Shown here piece after piece: positions 56,593 to 64,000 of a stretch of 64,000 bases of DNA. The notes under the pieces are model-generated. The model ran no database searches. It was not told the DNA's origin and was given only the letters and a program-made list of their open reading frames with translations. Source of the stretch: Pseudoxanthomonas sp. PXM02 (GTDB taxonomy: Bacteria; Pseudomonadota; Gammaproteobacteria; Xanthomonadales; Xanthomonadaceae); contig NZ_JACVAK010000003.1 in the NCBI RefSeq assembly GCF_014851805.1, positions 519,501-583,500 of the forward strand, written 5' to 3'. The first letter of the stretch is position 1, and every line of letters starts with the position of its first letter. The translations under genes and the position numbers were made by a program.

Positions 56593-57345
56593 CTACTTGC
56601 TGGACACGTACTTCTCGCGACGGATCTGCGGGATCGGCAGGCCGTGTCCCTTCAATGCGTCGAAGCAGGTATCCACCATGTCGGGGTTGCCGCACAGATA
56701 GGCGATGTCGCGCGCGGCATCCGGGACGAACTCGGCCAGGTGCTGCTGCACATAGCCCTGGCGCACATCAGGATGCGGTTCGGCAGGCAGTTCGCGCGAC
56801 AGGCAGGGCACGTAGCGGAAGCCGGGGTGCGCGTCGGCGAAACTGCGGAAGTCGTCGCCGTAGAGCAGTTCGGTCGGCGTGCGTGCGCCCTGCAGCAGCA
56901 CGACTTCGACGCCACGCTCGGCCATCAATGCTTCCAGCTGCGGCAGCATCGAGCGGTAGGGCGTCACGCCGGTGCCGGTGGCGATCAGCAGGTAGCGCAC
57001 GTTGCGGTCGCCCGGCATCAGGCAGAAGCGGCCGAACGGACCACTGGCTTCCACGTGGCCGCCTTCGGGCAGGCCCTCGAACAGTGCGGTCGCCGCGCCG
57101 CCCGGGACGTAACTGACCGCGATTTCCACCGCTTCGCCCGGCCCCATCGCATGGTCGTGGATGGTCGCCAGCGAATAGCTGCGCTTGGTCGCCGTGCCGT
57201 CGGCGTAGGTGAAATGGACCTGGATGAACTGGCCGGGGATGAAGTCCAGCGGCTGGCCGTCGTCGCGGACGAAGCTGTAGTGGCCCACGCTGGGAGCCAG
57301 CATGCGGCGTCCAACGAGCTTCAGGGGGAAATGCGCGATCGCCAA
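56593..57345 (-). CDS. fpr: Ferredoxin--NADP reductase
   Basis: A 250-residue flavoprotein of the ferredoxin-NADP reductase family. The FAD-binding region has IPGQFIQVHF and the RSYSLAT motif; the NADP part has LLIATGTGVTPYRSMLPQL and DIAYLCGNPDMVDTCFDAL. The C-terminus REKYVSSK is of the short bacterial type. It passes electrons between NADPH and ferredoxin or flavodoxin, used in oxidative stress response and Fe-S chemistry. The ATG at 57345 follows the yadG start region on the opposite strand; the two genes are divergent with 99 bases between. Confidence 0.92.
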   Translation of the reverse strand: MAIAHFPLKLVGRRMLAPSVGHYSFVRDDGQPLDFIPGQFIQVHFTYADGTATKRSYSLATIHDHAMGPGEAVEIAVSYVPGGAATALFEGLPEGGHVEASGPFGRFCLMPGDRNVRYLLIATGTGVTPYRSMLPQLEALMAERGVEVVLLQGARTPTELLYGDDFRSFADAHPGFRYVPCLSRELPAEPHPDVRQGYVQQHLAEFVPDAARDIAYLCGNPDMVDTCFDALKGHGLPIPQIRREKYVSSK

Positions 57346-57444
57346 GGCGGCTGGAACACTGTGTGGCCCGGGGCGGCCCCGGCGGGACGCCTATAATAAG
57401 CGCTCGCCCTCCCACCGCGCCCCCGCGCGCACCGCAAGGCTCCC

Positions 57445-58413
57445 ATGGCGTCTCTTTCCGCGGCATCGGCCGCAACTCCCGCGCTGGCCATTTCCGACCT
57501 GCGCAAGGTCTACGACACCGGCGTACAGGCCCTCAAGGGCGTGTCGCTGCAGGTCGAACCCGGCGACTTCTTCGCCCTGCTCGGCCCCAACGGCGCCGGC
57601 AAGTCCACCCTGATCGGCATCGTCAGCTCGCTGGTGAACAAGAGCAGCGGCCAGGTCGGTGTGTTCGGCGTGGACATCGACCGCGACCGCGACGGCGCGA
57701 TGCGCCTGCTCGGCCTCGTCCCGCAGGAAATCAACTTCAACATGTTCGAGAAGCCGCTCGACATCTGCGTGAACTACGCGGGTTTCTACGGCATCCCGCG
57801 CGCCGAGGCGCTGGTCCGCGCCGAAGAGGAACTCAAGCGCGCGCAGCTGTGGGAGAAGGCCAACGTCATGAGCCGCACGTTGTCCGGCGGCATGAAGCGC
57901 CGCCTGATGATCGCCCGCGCCATGATGACCCGGCCGAAGCTGCTGATCCTCGACGAGCCCACCGCCGGCGTCGATATCGAGATCCGCCGCGGCATGTGGA
58001 AGACGCTGAAGGAGATCAATGCGGCCGGCACGACCATCATCCTGACCACGCATTATCTGGAAGAGGCCGAAAGCCTCTGCCGCAACCTCGCCATCATCGA
58101 CCACGGCGTGATCGTGGAGCAGGGCCCGATGCGCGCGCTGCTGGCCAAGCTGGACGTCGAAGGCTTCCTGTTCGACATCGACGGCGACCTGCCGGCGCAG
58201 CTGCCAGTGATCGAGGGCACCACCCTGGTCGCCACCGATGCGCATACGCTGGACCTGGACATGCCGCGCGCGATGGACCTCAACCGCGTGTTCGCCGCGC
58301 TCAACGATGCCGGCATCCGCGTGCGTTCGATGCGCACCAAGAGCAACCGCCTGGAGGAGCTGTTCGTGCGCATGACGGGCAATGGCGACGCCAACAAGGA
58401 GAAGGCGGCATGA
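57445..58413 (+). CDS. yadG: ABC transporter ATP-binding protein YadG
   Basis: A 322-residue ABC ATPase very like E. coli YadG. Walker A reads LLGPNGAGKSTLIGIVSSLVN, the signature TLSGGMKRRLMIARA, Walker B LLILDEPTAGVDIE and the H loop LTTHYLEEAE. The N-terminus has a short Ala/Ser-rich extension before LAISDLRKVYDTGVQAL, so a later start is possible. With YadH it forms an ABC-2 exporter of unknown substrate. Its stop overlaps the yadH ATG by four bases. Confidence 0.94.
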   Translation: MASLSAASAATPALAISDLRKVYDTGVQALKGVSLQVEPGDFFALLGPNGAGKSTLIGIVSSLVNKSSGQVGVFGVDIDRDRDGAMRLLGLVPQEINFNMFEKPLDICVNYAGFYGIPRAEALVRAEEELKRAQLWEKANVMSRTLSGGMKRRLMIARAMMTRPKLLILDEPTAGVDIEIRRGMWKTLKEINAAGTTIILTTHYLEEAESLCRNLAIIDHGVIVEQGPMRALLAKLDVEGFLFDIDGDLPAQLPVIEGTTLVATDAHTLDLDMPRAMDLNRVFAALNDAGIRVRSMRTKSNRLEELFVRMTGNGDANKEKAA

Positions 58414-59180
58414 GCCACCCGAACATGGTCGCGCTGGGCACGATCGTCCGCCGCGAAGTCGCCCGCATCCTGCGCATCTGGGGCCAGACCCTGGTGCCGC
58501 CGGCGATCACGATGACGCTGTACTTCCTGATCTTCGGTGGCCTGATCGGCAGCCAGATCCGCAACATGGGCGGCTACAGCTACATGGAGTTCATCGTGCC
58601 GGGGCTGGTGATGATGAGCATCATCCAGAACAGCTACGGCAACATCTCGTCCTCATTCTTCGGCGCCAAGTTCGGCCGCCACGTCGAGGAGTTGCTGGTC
58701 AGCCCGATGCCGAACTGGGTGATCCTGCTGGGCTACGTGGCCGGTGCCGTGCTGCGCGGCCTGATGGTGGGCGCCATCGTGCTGGTCATCGCGATGTTCT
58801 TCACCAAGGTGCGCGTCCCGCATCCGCTGGTGACCATCACCACCGTGCTGCTGGGCGCGACGATCTTCTCGCTGGCCGGCTTCGTCAACGCGGCGTACGC
58901 GAAGAAGTTCGACGACATCGCCATCGTGCCGACCTTCATCCTGACCCCGCTGACCTACCTGGGCGGCGTGTTCTATTCGGTGACGCTGCTGCCGCCATGG
59001 GCCGAGGCGCTGACCCATGCCAACCCGATCTTCTACATGGTCAACGCGTTCCGCTACGGCCTGCTGGGCACCAGCGACGTGCCGCTGTGGATCGCGTACG
59101 CGCTGATGCTGACCTTCGTCGTCGGCCTGGCCTCGCTCGGCCTGTGGCTGTTGAAGAAAGGCGTGGGGCTGCGCAGCTGA
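58410..59180 (+). CDS. yadH: ABC transporter permease YadH
   Basis: A 256-residue ABC-2 type permease with six helices, very like E. coli YadH. Characteristic stretches are RIWGQTLVPPAITMTLYFLI, GYSYMEFIVPGLVMMSI, NSYGNISSSFFGAKF, TFILTPLTYLGGVFYSV and the closing KKGVGLRS. It is coupled to yadG (ATGA overlap), and its stop codon overlaps the start of the next gene (TGATG), so three genes form one operon. Confidence 0.94.
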   Translation: MSHPNMVALGTIVRREVARILRIWGQTLVPPAITMTLYFLIFGGLIGSQIRNMGGYSYMEFIVPGLVMMSIIQNSYGNISSSFFGAKFGRHVEELLVSPMPNWVILLGYVAGAVLRGLMVGAIVLVIAMFFTKVRVPHPLVTITTVLLGATIFSLAGFVNAAYAKKFDDIAIVPTFILTPLTYLGGVFYSVTLLPPWAEALTHANPIFYMVNAFRYGLLGTSDVPLWIAYALMLTFVVGLASLGLWLLKKGVGLRS

Positions 59181-60109
59181 TGCGGCTGCTCGTGCTCGGT
59201 GCCGGCGGAACCGGCGGTTATTTCGGCGGTCGCCTCGCGCAGGCCGGCATCGACGTCAGCTTCCTGGTGCGCCCTGCGCGTGCGGTGCTGCTGCGTGAAC
59301 GCGGCCTGCGCATCCGCAGTCCGCTCGGTGACGCGGACCTGCCGGTGCAGGTGCTGACGGCCGATGAACTGGCGGACGCTGCTCCATTCGATCTGGTGCT
59401 GCTGAGTGCCAAGGCCTACGACCTGGACAGCGCGATGGACGCCATCGCGCCGGCCGTGGACGCAGGCGCACGCGTGCTGCCCGTGCTCAACGGCTTGCGT
59501 CATTACGATGCGCTGGATGCGCGCTTCGGTTTCGACCAGGTGCTGGGCGGTCTCTGTTTCATCAGTGCCGCGTTGGGTGCGGAGGGCGAGATCCTGCACC
59601 TGGGCAAGCCGGCGTCGATGACGTTCGGCGAGCGCGTCGGGCAGGCGCCGGATCCGCGCCTGCAGGCACTCGCCGCGGCCTGCGCGCAGGCCGGCATCGA
59701 CCATCTGCATGCGCCCGACATCGCGCAGGCACAGTGGGTGAAGTACAGCTTCCTCACCGCGCTGGCGGCCGGCACCTGCGCGATGCGTGCGCCGATCGGC
59801 GTCATCGTGGCGGGCGAGGGCGGGGCGGAGTACATGACCGCGCTGCATGAGGAATGCCTCGCCGTGGCCGCCGCGTCCGGCCAGCCGGTGCCCGCGTCCG
59901 CGCAGGCGACCGCACGCGAGACGCTGACGGCAGCCGGATCGCCGATGAAGGCCTCGATGCTGCGCGACCTGGAAGCCGGCCAGCGCGTGGAAGCCGCGCA
60001 CATCGTCGGCGATATGGTTCATCGCGCCACCGCGCACGGCATCGAAGTACCCCGCCTGCACGCCGCCTGGGTCCACCTGCAGGCGTACGAAGCGCAGCGC
60101 GCCGGCTGA
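59180..60109 (+). CDS. panE: 2-dehydropantoate 2-reductase (ketopantoate reductase) family protein
   Basis: A 309-residue oxidoreductase. The NADP-binding Rossmann motif is at the start, LVLGAGGTGGYFGGRLAQAG, and the ApbA-type pattern continues with LLSAKAYDLDSAM (catalytic-domain lysine region), PVLNGLRHYDALDARF and the C-terminal helical domain with QWVKYSFLTALAA and SMLRDLEAGQRVEAAHIVGD. PanE makes pantoate for coenzyme A; several paralogues of unclear substrate exist, so the true reaction is not certain. It is the third gene of the yadGH operon, its ATG overlapping the yadH stop by one base. Confidence 0.87.
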   Translation: MRLLVLGAGGTGGYFGGRLAQAGIDVSFLVRPARAVLLRERGLRIRSPLGDADLPVQVLTADELADAAPFDLVLLSAKAYDLDSAMDAIAPAVDAGARVLPVLNGLRHYDALDARFGFDQVLGGLCFISAALGAEGEILHLGKPASMTFGERVGQAPDPRLQALAAACAQAGIDHLHAPDIAQAQWVKYSFLTALAAGTCAMRAPIGVIVAGEGGAEYMTALHEECLAVAAASGQPVPASAQATARETLTAAGSPMKASMLRDLEAGQRVEAAHIVGDMVHRATAHGIEVPRLHAAWVHLQAYEAQRAG

Positions 60110-60194
60110 CCGCGCGCCAGCGGCGCGCTTCCACGGCTGCTGAACATCCATCGGTTACCCTCGCCGCTCCCCCAACACTCAGGAGCGAGGACGA

Positions 60195-61727
60195 ATGCGG
60201 AGCATGATGCTGGCCACAGCCTGTGCCACGGCACTGGTGCTGTCGGCGTGCGGCAACAAGGATGCAGCCACCGGACCGGCGGCAACGGAGACACCGGCAC
60301 CTGCGGATACGCCTGCGGCGACCGACGCGGCGACGCCGGCCCCGGCCGAGGGCACCGCCGGCGACACCCTGCTGGACAAGGAAGGAAATCCCGTCGCCCT
60401 CGTCCCCTTCGATCCCGCCAGCGTGCCGGTCAGCACGCAAGCGCTCGGCGACGATCTTCCGTTCTTCTCCATGCCGACCGGCTACGGGCCGGTCAATCGT
60501 GTCGAGCAGCGGGCGTACGCGCGCTTCCCGTTCCGCCTGGGCGATGGTTTGCACTGGGTCGAAGGCCCGAGCTGGAGCACCCGCATCGGCATCGATGACG
60601 ACGTGGCGCCGGACAAGGAGTACTCCGCACTCGAACTGCGTCGCAATCTGGAGGCGGTGCTGGAACAGGCCGGCGCGAAGAAGGTGTTCGAAGGCCCGCT
60701 GAAGCGCGACGTCTATTACGGCACGCTGGAAGACGAGATCGGCGGCGGCTTCATCGATGCCGTCAACATGGGCGAAGACACGCCGACGCTGGTCTATGTG
60801 CTGCGCCAGGCCGATCGCACGGTGTGGATCCAGATGGCGATGGACGGCTATTCCACCGGCATGGCGATCGTGGAGGAACGTCCGTTCGTCGCGACCGCGC
60901 ACTGGCAGGACGCGTTCCCGCACCTGGTGCCGCCGACGAACTACGAAGATGGCAACCGGCCCAGGCAGCGCGACTTCGATGCCTATCCGTTCTGGACCGG
61001 CACTGCATTCGAGAACGTGGAGGGCAAGACCTACGTCGCATCGATCAAGGCGAAGGAAGGCCAGCACTCGATGCATGAGGTACGGCGCAACCTGGAAGCG
61101 ATGATGGCCGAGGCCGGCGCGACCAAGGTTTTCGATGGCCGCATCCCGAAAGACGCCGCCGAGAGCATCACCTTCGAACAGAAGAGCCCGTACAGCGATG
61201 GCACCAGCTTCGGCTGGGATGGTTACGACTCGCTGATCTACCGCGCCGACCTGCCCGATGGTCGCCAGGTCTGGGTACATGCGCGGCTGGAATACCTCAG
61301 CGCGGGCTGGGTCGTCGTCGAGCGCAAGGGCCTGGTGCAGACCGCCGCGCTGCTGCCGGCCGATGCGCTGAAGAAGCAGCTCGATACCAGCGGCCGCGTC
61401 GCGATCCAGGTCAACTTCGCCACCGACAAGGCCGACCTCCTGCCGGACTCCAAGCCGCAGCTGGACCAGGTGCTGGCACTGCTGAAGCAGGATTCGTCGC
61501 TGTCGCTGTCGGTCGAAGGCCACACCGACAACACCGGCACGGCGGAGCGCAATCGCACGCTGTCGACGGCGCGCGCGACCTCGGTGGTCGCGGCGCTGAC
61601 CGGGCAGGGCATCGAGGCCAAGCGGCTGACGCCGGCCGGGTTCGGCCAGGACAAGCCGGTCGCCGACAACGGCACCGACGCGGGCCGCGCGAAGAACCGC
61701 CGCGTGGAGCTGGTGAAGAAGTCCTGA
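60195..61727 (+). CDS. OmpA family lipoprotein with an internal duplication
   Basis: A 510-residue lipoprotein. The lipobox is LSAC (Cys19), then an Ala/Thr/Pro-rich spacer. Two related units follow: the first (about 85-235) has HWVEGPSWSTRIGI, ELRRNLEAVLEQAGAKKVFEGPL and VWIQMAMDGYSTGMAIVEER; the second (about 250-380) has VEGKTYVASIKA, EVRRNLEAMMAEAGATKVFDGRI and VWVHARLEYLSAGWVVVERKG. The C-terminal OmpA/MotB domain has VNFATDKADLLPDS, VEGHTDNTGTAERNRTLSTAR and KNRRVEL, and should bind peptidoglycan. It probably bridges outer membrane and cell wall. The function of the repeated unit is unknown. Confidence 0.89.
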   Translation: MRSMMLATACATALVLSACGNKDAATGPAATETPAPADTPAATDAATPAPAEGTAGDTLLDKEGNPVALVPFDPASVPVSTQALGDDLPFFSMPTGYGPVNRVEQRAYARFPFRLGDGLHWVEGPSWSTRIGIDDDVAPDKEYSALELRRNLEAVLEQAGAKKVFEGPLKRDVYYGTLEDEIGGGFIDAVNMGEDTPTLVYVLRQADRTVWIQMAMDGYSTGMAIVEERPFVATAHWQDAFPHLVPPTNYEDGNRPRQRDFDAYPFWTGTAFENVEGKTYVASIKAKEGQHSMHEVRRNLEAMMAEAGATKVFDGRIPKDAAESITFEQKSPYSDGTSFGWDGYDSLIYRADLPDGRQVWVHARLEYLSAGWVVVERKGLVQTAALLPADALKKQLDTSGRVAIQVNFATDKADLLPDSKPQLDQVLALLKQDSSLSLSVEGHTDNTGTAERNRTLSTARATSVVAALTGQGIEAKRLTPAGFGQDKPVADNGTDAGRAKNRRVELVKKS

Positions 61728-61799
61728 CCCGGGCGGGCTTCACGCGGTACCGACGGGGACGGTCGCCATGCTGCGCCACCGTTCCCGTCGGATATCTCC

Positions 61800-62315
61800 A
61801 TGAAGCATCTCAGCGCGGTGTTCCTGGTCGGCCATGTCGTCATCGTCGCGCTGTTCTTCCTGTGCGCACTGTCACTGGTCGTGTTGGCCGGCGGTGAGCT
61901 CTGGCACGGCATGCTGGCCGCGGGCCAGGACATCGGCCTGCGCCAGCGCTTCGACAGCCTGCTTGAGAGCATCGGCATGCTGACGATCGCCCTGGTGGCG
62001 CTGGAACTGGCGCAGACGGTGTTCGAGGAAGAGGTGCAGCGCGACGTCAAGGTCAGCGGCCCAACCCGCGTGCGCCGTTACCTGTCGCGCTTCCTCGTCG
62101 TCATCGTCATCGCGCTGTCGATCGAGACGCTGGTCGCGACCTTCGAACTGATGCACGAGGATCCGCGGCAGCTGCCGTACGTCATCGCGATCGGCGGTTC
62201 GGCGGCGCTGCTGCTGGTGGCGTGGGGCGTGTTCGTCCGTCTCAACCGCAGTGCGGAGGAACTCGAGCCCGAAGCGATGCAGCAGGCCAAGTCCGAGGAC
62301 AGCAAGGTCGAGTGA
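61800..62315 (+). CDS. Integral membrane protein of unknown function (four helices)
   Basis: A 171-residue membrane protein with helices at about 5-35, 55-80, 97-120 and 127-148. The acidic residues at the ends of helices 2 and 3 (LVALELAQTVFEEEV and IALSIETLVATFELMHED) are reminiscent of the YqhA/PsiE kind of small membrane proteins, but I do not assign it. The last 25 residues are charged and cytoplasmic in character. It follows the OmpA lipoprotein by 72 bases on the same strand, and ends just before the convergent tatD. Confidence 0.75.
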   Translation: MKHLSAVFLVGHVVIVALFFLCALSLVVLAGGELWHGMLAAGQDIGLRQRFDSLLESIGMLTIALVALELAQTVFEEEVQRDVKVSGPTRVRRYLSRFLVVIVIALSIETLVATFELMHEDPRQLPYVIAIGGSAALLLVAWGVFVRLNRSAEELEPEAMQQAKSEDSKVE

Positions 62316-62327
62316 GGGCGTGCCGCC

Positions 62328-63134
62328 CTACGCTGGTGTCGGCAAACGGAAGAACGCACGCGCCGTCGCTGTCGTCGCGGCGGCGGTGACCTCGATGTCC
62401 TCGCCGCGATCGCGGGCCAGCTCGGCGACGATGTGCGCCAGGTACATCGGTTCGTTGCGCCGGTGCGAGGGTTGCGGCTTCACCGTGCGTGGCAGCAGGT
62501 AGGGCGCGTCGGTCTCGATCATCAGCCGGTTCGCCGGGATGTTCTTCACCAGCTCGCGCAGGTGCAGGCCGCGGCGCTCGTCGCACAGCCAGCCGGTGAT
62601 GCCGATATGCCAGTCCTGGTCCAGGCAGTCGAACAGTTCCTTCTTCGTGCCGGTGAAGCAGTGCACGACGGCGGGACCGAGCTTGCCGTCGAAGTTCTTC
62701 ATCATCGCCACGAAGTCGTCGTGCGCGTCGCGCTGGTGCAGGAACAGCGGCTTGCCGGTGTCGACCGCGATCTGCAGCTGGCGCTCGAACGCCTTGCGCT
62801 GCGCCGGGCGCGGTGAGAAGTCACGGAAGTAGTCCAGCCCGCACTCACCGACCGCCACGACTTCGGGATGCGCATGCAGCGCGCGCATCTCGGCGTCGCA
62901 CTCGTCGGTGTACTCGGTGGCGTGGTGCGGATGCACGCCCGCGGTGGCGAACAGCTCACCCGCATGCGCCTGTGCCAGTCGAAGTGCGGTGGGCGAGTGT
63001 TCGCGGCTGGCACCGGTCACCACCTGCTGCACCACGCCGGCTTCGCGCGCACGCTGCAATACCGCGTTGCGGTCGTGGTCGAAGCTTTCGTGGGTGAGGT
63101 TGGCGCCGATGTCGATGAGATCCATGGCGGGCAT
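62328..63134 (-). CDS. tatD: TatD family metal-dependent deoxyribonuclease
   Basis: A 268-residue TatD-type hydrolase with the amidohydrolase-like TIM barrel. It opens DLIDIGANLTHESFDHDR, as in true TatD, where the usual HxH is replaced. Metal-binding and catalytic blocks are AVGECGLDYFRD, LFLHQRDAHDDF, VVHCFTGTKKEL and MIETDAPYLLPR. TatD is a 3'-5' exonuclease for DNA and RNA, linked to repair of oxidative damage. The start at 63134 is supported by GAGAGGG six bases before it; a second ATG is three codons downstream. It is divergent from hrpB across a REP-like palindrome. Confidence 0.92.
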   Translation of the reverse strand: MPAMDLIDIGANLTHESFDHDRNAVLQRAREAGVVQQVVTGASREHSPTALRLAQAHAGELFATAGVHPHHATEYTDECDAEMRALHAHPEVVAVGECGLDYFRDFSPRPAQRKAFERQLQIAVDTGKPLFLHQRDAHDDFVAMMKNFDGKLGPAVVHCFTGTKKELFDCLDQDWHIGITGWLCDERRGLHLRELVKNIPANRLMIETDAPYLLPRTVKPQPSHRRNEPMYLAHIVAELARDRGEDIEVTAAATTATARAFFRLPTPA

Positions 63135-63172
63135 TTTAAGCCCTCTCGATCCAAGGCGGCAGCAATGTCAGG

Positions 63173-63239
63173 TGTGGGAGCGACGTCAGTCGCGAAAGAC
63201 TGTCGGTGAAGCCCCATCGCGACTGACGTCGCTCCCACA
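63173..63239. repeat. REP-like palindrome, copy 4 (GTCAGT type)
   Basis: Perfect 23-base inverted arms starting TGTGGGAGCGACGTCAGTCG with a 21-base loop. It has the same arm variant as copy 3. It sits between the divergent tatD and hrpB genes, so here it is in a promoter region and not between convergent genes. Confidence 0.9.
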
Positions 63240-63285
63240 GGAATTTTCATGATTCGCGCCGCGCAGGCCTTATCCTTTCCGCCGC

Positions 63286-64000
63286 ATGCCGTCGCCCACG
63301 TTCCCGATCACCCCGCTGCTGCCGGACATCGTCCGCTCCCTGGCCGAGCACCCGCGCCTGGTGCTGGAAGCGCCGCCGGGCGCCGGCAAGACCACGCAGG
63401 TGCCGCTGGCCTTGCTGGACCAGCCGTGGTTGCAGGGCCGCAAGATCGTGATGCTGGAACCGCGCCGCGTGGCCGCGCGCGCCGCCGCGGGCTTCATGGC
63501 GAAACAGCGCGGCGAAGCCGTCGGCGGGACGGTCGGCTATCGAATCCGCTTCGAGAACAAGGTCGGTCCGGACACGCGGATCGAAGTGGTGACCGAGGGC
63601 ATCCTGACCCGGATGATCCAGGACGACCCGATGCTGGAAGAGGTCGGCGCGATCCTGTTCGACGAATTCCACGAACGCCATCTCGCTAGTGATCTCGGCC
63701 TGGCGCTGGCGCTGGACGTACAGGCGCAGCTGCGCGAGGACCTGCGTCTGGTGGTGATGTCGGCCACGCTGGATGGCGAGAAGCTGGCGCGTTTCCTCGA
63801 CGCGCCGCGCCTGAGCAGCGAGGGACGCAGTTATCCGGTGCAGGTCGCGCATTTCCCGGCGCGCCGCGACGAATCGCTGGAGGTACAGGTGCGGCGCGCG
63901 GTGGAGCACGCGGTGCAGTCGCATCCCGGCGACGTGCTGGTGTTCCTGCCAGGCCAGCGCGAGATCGCGCGTGTTGACGCGATGCTGAGCCCCTCTCCCG
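63286..64000 (+). CDS. hrpB: ATP-dependent helicase HrpB (5' part, runs off the window)
   Basis: The first 238 codons of a DEAH-type helicase of the HrpB family. Walker A is EAPPGAGKTTQVP (about 25-37), the Ia region reads KIVMLEPRRVAARAAA, VVTEGILTRMIQ follows, Walker B is ILFDEFHERHL and motif III is VMSATLDG. HrpB is a dispensable DEAH helicase; its role is unclear. The start ATG at 63286 gives MPSPTFPITPLL. At 63988 the coding sequence continues into the first bases of the CCCCTCTCCC repeat, where a conserved helicase segment (after VFLPGQREIARVDAML) is expected, so the gene may be interrupted or carry an in-frame insertion just outside the window. Confidence 0.9.
   Translation, partial: MPSPTFPITPLLPDIVRSLAEHPRLVLEAPPGAGKTTQVPLALLDQPWLQGRKIVMLEPRRVAARAAAGFMAKQRGEAVGGTVGYRIRFENKVGPDTRIEVVTEGILTRMIQDDPMLEEVGAILFDEFHERHLASDLGLALALDVQAQLREDLRLVVMSATLDGEKLARFLDAPRLSSEGRSYPVQVAHFPARRDESLEVQVRRAVEHAVQSHPGDVLVFLPGQREIARVDAMLSPSP
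63988..64000. repeat. Start of a further CCCCTCTCCC repeat copy inside hrpB (partial)
   Basis: The last 13 bases, AGCCCCTCTCCCG, match the first 12 bases of the left repeat of the DUF559 unit (22887-22898). The match ends at the window border, so its length cannot be judged; in frame it reads SPSP. Confidence 0.45.

Overview
This window is a 64 kb piece of high-GC chromosome that contains the replication origin region of a gammaproteobacterium of the family Xanthomonadaceae, most likely close to Pseudoxanthomonas or Stenotrophomonas. The assignment rests on gene content and protein wording: the tonB-exbB-exbD1-exbD2 cluster next to pdxJ, FabV as enoyl reductase, a TonB-domain lipoprotein beside mnmE, TonB-dependent receptor style, and four copies of a palindromic GTGGGAGCGACGT repeat. 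No rRNA, tRNA, prophage, CRISPR array or complete insertion sequence was seen.

Layout. 1-9.9 kb: glutathione peroxidase, RmuC, a SUFU-domain protein, an amino acid permease, FabV, a DUF1080 lipoprotein with RlmI, then a TerC-family membrane protein behind a clear yybP-ykoY (manganese) riboswitch, and a rhomboid protease. 9.9-16.9 kb: secreted GH18 glycosidase, TonB-dependent receptor, AIM24-like protein, patatin-like lipoprotein, HD-domain protein and ABM monooxygenase. 16.9-24.6 kb: Lrp regulator plus glycosyltransferase diverging from phenylalanine hydroxylase (phhA), azurin, and the methylcitrate pathway genes acnD and prpF, separated by an SRPBCC gene and a DUF559 nuclease gene that sits between two inverted copies of a CCCCTCTCCC repeat. 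24.6-33.7 kb: DesK/NarL-type two-component pair, MgtC/DUF4010 membrane protein, fbp, a 2OG-Fe(II) oxygenase, nucleoside deoxyribosyltransferase-like protein, PA0069-type radical SAM protein and cardiolipin synthase.

33.4-40.6 kb: pdxJ, three exbD paralogues, exbB, tonB, a TPR protein, an M48 protease lipoprotein and a CPBP protease. These genes energise outer-membrane receptors such as the one at 11-13 kb. 40.6-51.4 kb: the origin block gyrB-recF-dnaN-(oriC-like DnaA boxes)-dnaA on the minus strand, and rpmH-rnpA-yidC-mnmE on the plus strand. Three perfect 16-bp parS palindromes lie in the recF/dnaN interval, two of them inside recF codons.

51.4-64 kb: TonB-domain lipoprotein, a frameshifted outer-membrane protein relic, a NatAB-like exporter with a TAP-like hydrolase, ferredoxin-NADP reductase, the YadGH exporter with a ketopantoate reductase homologue, an OmpA lipoprotein with an internal duplication, TatD, and the 5' part of hrpB, which runs off the window exactly as it enters what looks like another copy of the CCCCTCTCCC repeat.

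Most of the window is ordinary core chromosome. The most interesting observations are the riboswitch with a visible Shine-Dalgarno-sequestering stem before terC, parS sites embedded in recF, the DUF559 unit between inverted repeats that splits acnD-prpF (with a possible further copy of its repeat in hrpB), covarying REP palindromes, and the third exbD transcribed as its own unit.
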